Below, piece by piece: positions 7,632-13,091 of a DNA stretch of 13,091 nt (positions within the stretch are counted from its first letter, which is position 1; every line of letters starts with the position of its first letter). The notes under the pieces were generated by a model that did not search any database, was not told the DNA's origin, and saw only the letters and a list, made by a program, of their open reading frames with translations. The position numbers and the translations under genes are program-made. The stretch is from Thermomucor indicae-seudaticae (taxonomy: Eukaryota; Mucoromycota; Mucoromycetes; Mucorales; Lichtheimiaceae), in NCBI GenBank assembly GCA_000787465.1, contig JSYX01000776.1:1-13091 (forward strand). The letters are read 5' to 3'.

Positions 7632-7783
7632 TAACTGGCGCGGAGGCCTACGAAGTGCTCCAAGACGCGGATGCCACAATGGCAGATCAAGATTCCGCGA
7701 TGGAAGGAAGTAGACTACATCTGCACTTGATCTGGAATTCGAAGAATCATACAGTAGCGGTGAAGAAGAGGATCAAGCTCCTG

Positions 7784-7846
7784 GTAAGGAAGAGAGACGA
7801 ATATAGTTAGTAGAGGTATATGCTTACTCTGTTTTCTGACCTAAAG
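7784..7846 (+). other. Intron 3 of the KDZ/Tnp2-type gene (63 nt)
   Basis: Donor GTAAGG, branch-like CTTAC or CTGAC, acceptor CTAAAG. It contains in-frame stops. Splicing after the first base of a codon joins the acidic EEEDQAP to APTAMPYEKPFGF, where the conserved part of the protein begins. Confidence 0.68.
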
Positions 7847-10356
7847 CGCCCACTGCTATGCCTTACGAGAAACCTTTTGGCTTCATGGCTATCTTTCTCG
7901 TATTTTTCCATCGCTTCTTTTTGCCGGGAACAGGGATCAGCCTCCTCCTTGCTTTCTTCAACATGCTACTTGCTGCATTCGGCTGCACATTCCGGTTCCC
8001 TGCTACAATAGAGACAATCCGTGGTCAAATTGGAGTCGACAAAATGACTGATCACATAGTGAAATACGCGGTGTGCTCTGAATGTCACTCGCTGAACATG
8101 TTGGACACTGGTCCAGTCAGCTGCACGCTTGCACGTTTCCCTCGGCATCCGAGTCCTGGTCGCCGTCAACCATGCAATGCGCCTTTGCTCCATGCCACTA
8201 ATAGCAAAACTTCGCGCATGAAACCGCGTAAGATATTCGCCTACAATTCGCTTTCTGCCAATTTGAAGATGTTCTTCAAGCATCCGGATTTTGAGCAGAA
8301 GATCCGAGCATGGAAGCAGCGTAAAGTCTCAGAACTGACGCCGAACGTTATGTACGATATCTATGATTGTGCGCGCTGGAAGAGCCTCCGCGATCCTGAC
8401 GACACGCGATTGTCTTTCGTCGATCATGACCGCTCTCTATTGCTGACATTGAACGTCGATTGGTTTAAGACGTTCCGCAATTCGCAATACTCGTGTGGTG
8501 CACTGTACTTAGTGATTAATAACCTGCCGCGATCGGAACGTTTCAAGCCAGACAACATCATCCTTGTCGGGGTAATACCGGGACCGAAGGAACTGAAAAC
8601 AACTGATATCGACAATTATCTCGCCCTCTCGTCCATGAACTGGAAAAGCTTTATACTGGCATAGTGATCCCAACGTTCGAAATGCCGGAAGATGCAATGG
8701 TGCGTGCTGCACTCCATATGACCGCTTGTGATATGCCCGCGGCGAGAAAGGTGAATGGCTTTACAAGCTACGCCAGCACACGCGCTTGTTTCCTCTGTGA
8801 CAACTCGTTTCCACGGTCAGAGAATGGTTCAGTGAACTTCTCAAATTTTGAACTGCATACCTGATCGAGAAAAAGTAGCACGCAGAATGCAGCAGAGGCC
8901 CTTGCATGGAAGAGCGCTGTCAGCGTTGATGAACGAGAACGACTTGAGAAGGCACATGGCACTCGCTGGTCAGAATTACATCGCTTGAAGTATTACGACA
9001 TTCTCCAATACACGACCATTGACCCCATGCATAACCTGTTTCTTGGAACAGCGAAACGTGTGATGCACCATTGGATCACACAGAAGATTTTGTCAGCCAG
9101 ATCCCTTCAGACGTTGCAAAACTTGGCCGATAGCATCCTCGTTCCTCCAGGCTATGACTGCATATATGGCAAGGTCGAGGCAGGCTTTCCCCAAATGAAG
9201 GCGTCAGAATGGAAGAGTTGGTGTTTGGTGTACAGTCCTTATCTTCTTGCCAAGCATCTTCCACAACCACATCTCGCCAACTGGATGCACTTCGTCAATG
9301 CGTGCCGCTTCCTGTGCAATCCCGCAATCAGCGTCGAAGACATCGATAACGCCCATAATCATCTTCTTGCCTTCTGCCGTGGCTGCAGACGCATATATGG
9401 CGACGACTTCATTACTCCAAATATGCACATGCATATTCATCTCAAGGAAACCTTGCTCAATTTCGGACCAATTTATGCGTTTTGGCTGTTTGGCTTCGAG
9501 AGATACAATGGACTCCTTGGCAATATCGACACCAACAAAAAGGGCAGTTTCGAGGTGACATTTGCAAAGCATTTATCGAAGAATACCAGGCTGCAGATTA
9601 TCTTCTCGGCATCCAGACTTACTTCGAAGGCCAGGAGGACCATTTGAAATTCCTGCTAGACTTCGTCAGAAATGGTGCCGGGAATCCTACCACATCAGCC
9701 AGACTAACCTCAAGCGATGCGTTCAACATCGCCGAGTTCATCCAGCAAAGTGAGCTTCTGGTCGACTCTACAGGATCGGAACCTGTCCCCGCAGGTTCAT
9801 TACCTGAAAGATTAGAAGTGACGGACCTGAGCGACAGATATTACGAATTGCTTGTTGAATTCTACAAGAAGATGGCTTACCCAACCCAAAGTTTTGCGCG
9901 CTTCCACGAAGTCGTTCCAGTTGCAGCGGTCACTGTAAGCAACGAGATCGAGAAGTTCTACACCTTGACTTTGCGTGGGCAGTTGTATCGGAGTGCACAG
10001 GCAAGAACTCAGCGTGGCTCGCACATACAAGCATTGTTTTTAGACGAGCGTTCATCAGAAGTGCGCGCATACCCTGGCCAGATACAATACTTCTTCAGGC
10101 ACAAACTCCGTTCTGTTGGCGGTGCGGACATCATACATACATTTGCCTTTGTCGTTGGTATAAGCCTTACCAGCGGCAACCTTTCGAGCAAGAGCACGTC
10201 GAGGTATGGATGGACAGTTTCCATAACCTCGATCATTATTGCATATTACCGGTTCAACGGATCCATTCCCCTGTGGCAATTGCCAAGTTCAGTCTACGCA
10301 GTGGAGGACAGCAGCTAGTCGCCGTTACTCCTCTTGACAAAAAGATATATGCATAA

Positions 10357-10362
10357 AATAAA
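10357..10362 (+). terminator. Poly(A) signal of the KDZ/Tnp2-type gene
   Basis: AATAAA begins at the base directly after the TAA stop codon (10354-10356). Its position supports the frame-shifted C-terminus as the true gene end, rather than the TAG at 10316-10318 in the preceding frame. Confidence 0.55.
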
Positions 10363-11001
10363 GTAGCTCTTATATTGTTAACTGTCTATGTTTTGAGTCC
10401 GTATCGATGACTACAGCGCCGTCTCCATTGCTAATGAGGAGTGTAGCTTACAGGAAGTCAACTACCTCAAGAACTAAAGACGACACCGAGTTAGAACGGC
10501 CATCCATTTTTTTGCGTTTGTCAGTGTTCATGTTCCCTACTACATTCTAAACGTTTCTGACTGGGGACATGAAAAAACCTGTGTGCGTACCTTTTTTAGG
10601 CTATTTTCTTTATTCCGTGGCACACCACGCATCCACTTGCGACTGACACATTGCAGACATTTGCTCGCACAAGGACGAAAACCCATAATATTAGACGTCG
10701 TTACAGTATGACATTAGGGCGTTATGGATTTGAAGAGTTTCACTCGGAAGAAGAACGACCTGTAATGAAGTTGCTGACTTCGTCTTCATTTAGGACAATT
10801 TGATGAAGACGCTACGGGTTGCAAGCCACGGAATAGTAACATTGACGAAAGTATGCTGTACCGTGCTTAAGTACACAAGTAAGAATCCGTGATAATGTAT
10901 GACACTTGACTAGTCCTTGGTTATCCTTATATCCTATATCCTGTATCCTTTTCGTCTATACAAAACGACTAGTCCACACTGCCTCTCGCGCACCTTCAGA
11001 A
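10363..11001. other. Gene-free stretch with two inverted repeats
   Basis: No ORF resembles a protein. TATTCCGTGGC (10611-10621) and its exact reverse complement GCCACGGAATA (10825-10835) could mark the ends of a 225-base element, but no target duplication is clear. Within it, CGTCTTCAT (10781-10789) and ATGAAGACG (10803-10811) form a perfect nine-base stem with a 13-base loop. The part next to 11001 would be the 3' flank of the minus-strand gene. Confidence 0.4.
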
Positions 11002-12234
11002 TCAACTTTGACCCGCTATTGCTACGCAGAATGCTAAATACGAATACGTTGCTTTTGAGCTGCAGTAAACGTCAGAACCAATCTCTGCACTTACAGTCTC
11101 ATCGCGAAGAGCCCAATCAGGGACAGGAACACTGGGCGCGAGGTCAACTCTGGTAATTTCCCTCGGGTAGCACTGGGCACTTCCCGGTCCACTTTGGTGT
11201 GCACGGTCAAGCTCTTTGAAAAGACGGTCTGCCTGTTTTGAAGGATATTATGCAAGTCAGTTCAAATAGCGTTATGCATATACATATTATACGTACCAAT
11301 GGGCTTCTCCACTTAGGGCGTAAAACTTTATACTTCAATGTTTCAGCGTCTGATTCCTCATTGGACATTAGTTCAGGAACGACCAACTCCAACATTTCTT
11401 CTGGCGACAACCCCAAGCGTGGACCATTAAGAGCTTGTCTTGTGCGGTTGTGCAGTTTCTATCCCCATGCTCAATGAACGTCCGTTGCTTTCTGGTCCGA
11501 AAACACTTACGGCTTCCTTGCGCAAGGCTCTCCTTCTTCGCTGATTTGCTGCTTCTTTTTCTGCATCAGATCGTGAGGCATTGGCTTTTCCATTACTGAA
11601 AAAACGGTGGATCTTAGTGGCTAAGTCATTAAGATTTGAGCCTAGAAGCTCATATCTTCGTTCCATGATCTTTGCCCGAATTGTGCTCGCCACTTCAGAA
11701 TTGCGACTGTCTTTATAGGTAAGCGCGAAGTTAAAACCTTTTCCGTCTTCATCCAGCTTCTTCGCGATGTCTCTAATCATTGCCTGTTCAGAATTGCCCT
11801 CGTAAGTATAACTTTACACGACATATGCGAATTTTGGTTAGACCGACCGAGAGCGCAGAATCATAGACCCTTCTCTTTTTCGGCACATTGTCGGTCGTCG
11901 CTTCTGGCTCTTCCTCCGCTGGCCGTCGATTGTTCAACGCCTCCTGCAACGCCCAAAGCATGGCCATTGTGTTTTTGTGACGCTCAATGGCGCGGGCTTC
12001 GCGCTCCTCATTTTTTCTTCTTTCTTCGCGAAGCTCGTCGCTGAGCACTTGCAGTCTCCTTTGCAAGCTTTCCAACTGCTGCTCGCCGATCGTCGAAGAA
12101 CTGCTGCTCGCGAGGGACGACAAACTTCTTCCCAAGGGTGACTCTTGCTGGGAATCATAGTTTTGCTAAATTTGCTGCGAACGCTGGCTCGCTTGGTTTG
12201 CTCTGTCTGCTTGGATATGTCTTTGGGACGGCAT
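11002..12234 (-). CDS. Hypothetical basic/coiled-coil protein with several introns, one early stop
   Basis: I recognise no named gene. The protein resembles multicopy uncharacterised fungal proteins that share a basic RRRR patch, a short NEESD-like acidic patch and a KWRS block. Proposed minus-strand exons: 12234-11818, 11783-11511, 11458-11297 and 11232 onward. Exon 1 is Gln-rich, then Ser-rich (SSLASSSSS), then a charged coiled coil (12080-11960) and a basic patch KKRR. Exon 2 has KLDEDGKGFNFALTYKDSRN and NQRRRRALRKEA. Exon 3 has LSPEEMLELVVPELMSNEES and VLRPKWRSPL. Exon 4 has ADRLFKELDRAH and PVPDWALRD. TAG at 12166-12168 interrupts codon 23 (QQI-stop-QN), probably a former CAG. Unspliced, the last exon ends at TGA 11002-11004; with an intron at 11060-11094 it would end at 10934. 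It could be a host gene or a transposon accessory gene. Confidence 0.58.
11060..11094 (-). other. Candidate ultrashort intron (35 nt)
   Basis: Donor GTAAGT, branch point TCTGACG, acceptor ACTGCAG, all close to ideal. Splicing keeps an open frame of 41 further codons ending at TAG 10934-10936. Reading through is also open, to 11002. An alternative acceptor at 11034 gives 61 nt and an early stop. Confidence 0.38.
11233..11296 (-). other. Intron of the hypothetical minus-strand gene (64 nt)
   Basis: Donor GTACGT, branch point ACTGACTT, acceptor AAACAG. It lies between codons and joins KWRSPL to ADRLFKELD. All three splice signals are good. Confidence 0.75.
11459..11510 (-). other. Intron of the hypothetical minus-strand gene (52 nt)
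   Basis: Donor GTAAGT, acceptor GGATAG. Splicing between codons joins RRALRKEA to KLHNRTRQAL and switches from the frame of the RRRR patch to the frame of the KWRS block. The branch point is not obvious. Confidence 0.68.
11784..11817 (-). other. Candidate ultrashort intron (34 nt)
   Basis: Donor GTAAAG, CTTAC branch-like motif, acceptor GAACAG. Removal joins LTKIRICR to AMIRDIAKK and links the two reading frames exactly. A one-base indel would also explain the frame change, so this stays a candidate. Confidence 0.42.
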
Positions 12235-12657
12235 GCTTTTCATGCGGTAACGCCTTTATATCCGATAGGGTTTGTAATCACAAAGGTAGGAACGTGCAAC
12301 GGCGGAATTACTTTTCCTGTCAAGTGATCAAGTTCATTGCGAAGATAGGACCCGTCCAGCAGGGATAACATAAATCCGATCGGACAATAGCGAAAATAGC
12401 TCATGGACTCATACGGACAAGCGATGGCGAATGCCAGAAAGCAGTGTTCCGATAGGCTCATAGAGATAAAGTTTCCGAAGGTTACCGAGCCAAACTACAC
12501 CAAATCCAGTTCCTGCATTCCGAGTGGCGAATCCTCACGTTCCCGTCGGCTATTCTTTCCCCCATGCGAAAAGTATATAAGGGAGCAGGTATCTAACGCT
12601 CCCCATTGTATTCCCCTCGCTCTCTGTTATTTTCTTCCTGTAACCTATAACGTTAAC
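12235..12657. promoter_or_regulatory. Divergent intergenic region between the minus-strand gene and the Merlin-like gene
   Basis: This 423-base gap separates two start codons on opposite strands, so it should hold both promoters. On the plus side a TATA box (12574-12581), a GGGAGC/GCTCCC hairpin (12581-12603) and a CT-rich stretch (12601-12640) precede the ATG. On the minus side I see no clear TATA box. The ORFs that cross it look like chance. Confidence 0.5.
12574..12581 (+). promoter_or_regulatory. TATA box of the Merlin/ISXO2-like gene
   Basis: TATATAAG lies 84 bases before ATG 12658 and is followed by a pyrimidine-rich stretch, the usual layout of a strong fungal core promoter. Confidence 0.62.
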
Positions 12658-13091
12658 ATGTCCTCACCCTTGCCTCGTTTCAAATCCCTGCAAAGGAGCA
12701 TTCTGAAGGATCATGATACCACGGCTATGTATGTATATCGCGTCCTTGTATGTCGGGCTTTGGTTTGCTTACTATGGCATAGGTTTCTGCTACCGGAAGG
12801 AGTCTTCAATCAAGAGGTCGTGTGCTCCGAGGCATTGCAATGCGGATCAATTACTTCAGCAGGAAGAAAAATTTTTATTGGCAATGTCCCAGGGAATCTT
12901 GTAGCTGCGGGTCCCAGAACTCCCGGGAGAGGAAATCTTTGCGTCAGGACTCTTTCTTTGCTCTGCGGAAGGTCGATCTGGATGACATCATGACGGTCAT
13001 ATATCTCTTTCTCACTAAGGCATCCATGGACACCATTCGCCTTTACACTGGTCTCCACCACAACACCGTTTCCTCCATCATCGGTGACACA
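12658..13091 (+). CDS. Merlin/ISXO2-like (IS1595-type) transposase, 5' part, running off the right edge
   Basis: The visible part would be the DNA-binding N-terminus; the catalytic residues lie beyond the window. Start ATG 12658 follows a TATA box. The first 60 codons read MSSPLPRFKSLQ and continue to LPEGVFNQEVVCSE. Near 12835 one base seems lost, and the frame of 12840 then runs open to the edge. It holds MRINYFSRKKNFYWQCP, a second cysteine, SLRQDSFFALRKVDLDDIM, YLFLTKASMDTI and YTGLHHNTVS. A zinc ribbon with W-x-C, a following SxRxxSFF block, a hydrophobic helix and a TGLxxxTV helix-turn-helix are the order seen in Merlin and ISXO2-like transposases. The match is from memory of family patterns and covers only the N-terminus, so moderate confidence. 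Confidence 0.55.

Larger units (their letters stand above)
7260..10356 (+). pseudogene. KDZ/Tnp2-type transposase of fungal CACTA-like elements, three introns, frameshifted
   Basis: A large DDE transposase of about 970 codons, normal for this fungal group. Exons 7260-7434, 7504-7572, 7632-7783 and 7847-10356. In order: an N-terminal zinc knuckle, HQCRCVSFGC with QVYQKHQ (7299-7385); an acidic linker, EESYSSGEEED (about 7741-7775); a hydrophobic stretch, IFLVFFHRFF; a zinc ribbon, CSECH with a later C and FPRHP (8070-8170); ELTPNVMYDIYDC; and LNVDWF with the first Asp at 8458-8460. A third cysteine motif is CFLCD (8788-8802). IDPMHNLFLGTAK holds the second Asp (9021-9023) and FGFERYNG the Glu (9498-9500). 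The C-terminal domain ends PLDKKIYA at a TAA (10354-10356). Breaks: one-base losses near 7720, 8630, 9558 and 10155, and a TGA at 8862-8864 where Trp is expected. ATG 7260 is the last ATG before the zinc knuckle. Confidence 0.86.

Noticed and set aside
4842..8864. Alternative genetic code with TGA read as Trp
   Set aside because: TGG is used for Trp throughout, and TAA and TAG also interrupt the same kinds of genes. Ordinary nonsense mutation is simpler.
9500..9600. Programmed -1 frameshift in the KDZ gene
   Set aside because: There are four separate shifts plus a stop in the gene and no consistent slippery site with a following structure. Decay or read error is more likely.
12240..12461. 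Minus-strand 73-codon ORF upstream of the hypothetical gene
   Set aside because: It has no recognisable motif, lies in the divergent promoter region, and ends before the ATG at 12234.
12403..12993. Plus-strand 196-codon ORF starting in the intergenic region
   Set aside because: It overlaps the TATA box and only shares its frame with the first part of the Merlin-like gene. The conserved zinc ribbon and helix are in another frame.

Overview
The window looks like eukaryotic, almost certainly fungal, nuclear DNA. The best evidence is short spliceosomal introns with GTAAG/GTRNGT donors, CTRAC-type branch points and TAG/CAG acceptors; they reconnect the reading frames of recognisable proteins. TATA boxes and AATAAA signals also sit where genes would need them. 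The mix of transposon families (KDZ/Tnp2, PIF/Harbinger, Tc1, IS630-like, Merlin/ISXO2-like) suggests an early-diverging (Mucoromycota-like) fungus or a basidiomycete. This placement is inference. I see no convincing single-copy host gene, rRNA, tRNA or CRISPR; the window reads as a nest of decayed DNA transposons.

Layout. (1) 1-528: 3' part of an IS630-like DD34E transposase, running off the left edge and frameshifted, followed by non-coding sequence rich in GCCAA motifs. (2) 1214-1291: a small TCGG-rich inverted-repeat unit. (3) 1400-3038: a complete Tc1-type element with 27-bp terminal inverted repeats and TA target duplication. Its 341-codon transposase carries two opposite frameshifts in homopolymers, and its second catalytic Asp appears changed to Asn. 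(4) 3258-4203 (+) and 4231-5686 (-): a convergent pair typical of a two-gene PIF/Harbinger element, a SANT/Myb-like coiled-coil protein and the DDE nuclease. The nuclease has two recognisable introns and all three catalytic residues but several in-frame stops. (5) 5687-7259: gene-free, with two kinds of short palindromic repeat clusters (AGAGC and AAGCCT). (6) 7260-10356 (+): a roughly 970-codon KDZ/Tnp2-type transposase gene with TATA box, zinc motifs, D-D-E residues and poly(A) signal, broken by four one-base losses and one stop. (7) 11002-12234 (-): an intron-containing basic/coiled-coil protein of unknown function that resembles a multicopy fungal family. (8) 12658-13091 (+): the 5' part of a Merlin/ISXO2-like transposase with its own TATA box, running off the right edge.

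How they relate. Five or six separate DDE elements lie side by side, and none appears fully able to code for an active transposase as written. The Harbinger pair would have acted together (nuclease plus DNA-binding partner), and their 3' ends overlap through opposed AATAAA signals. Most in-frame stops can be explained by C-to-T (or G-to-A) transitions. Most frameshifts are single-base losses, which could be pseudogene decay or uncorrected long-read homopolymer error.
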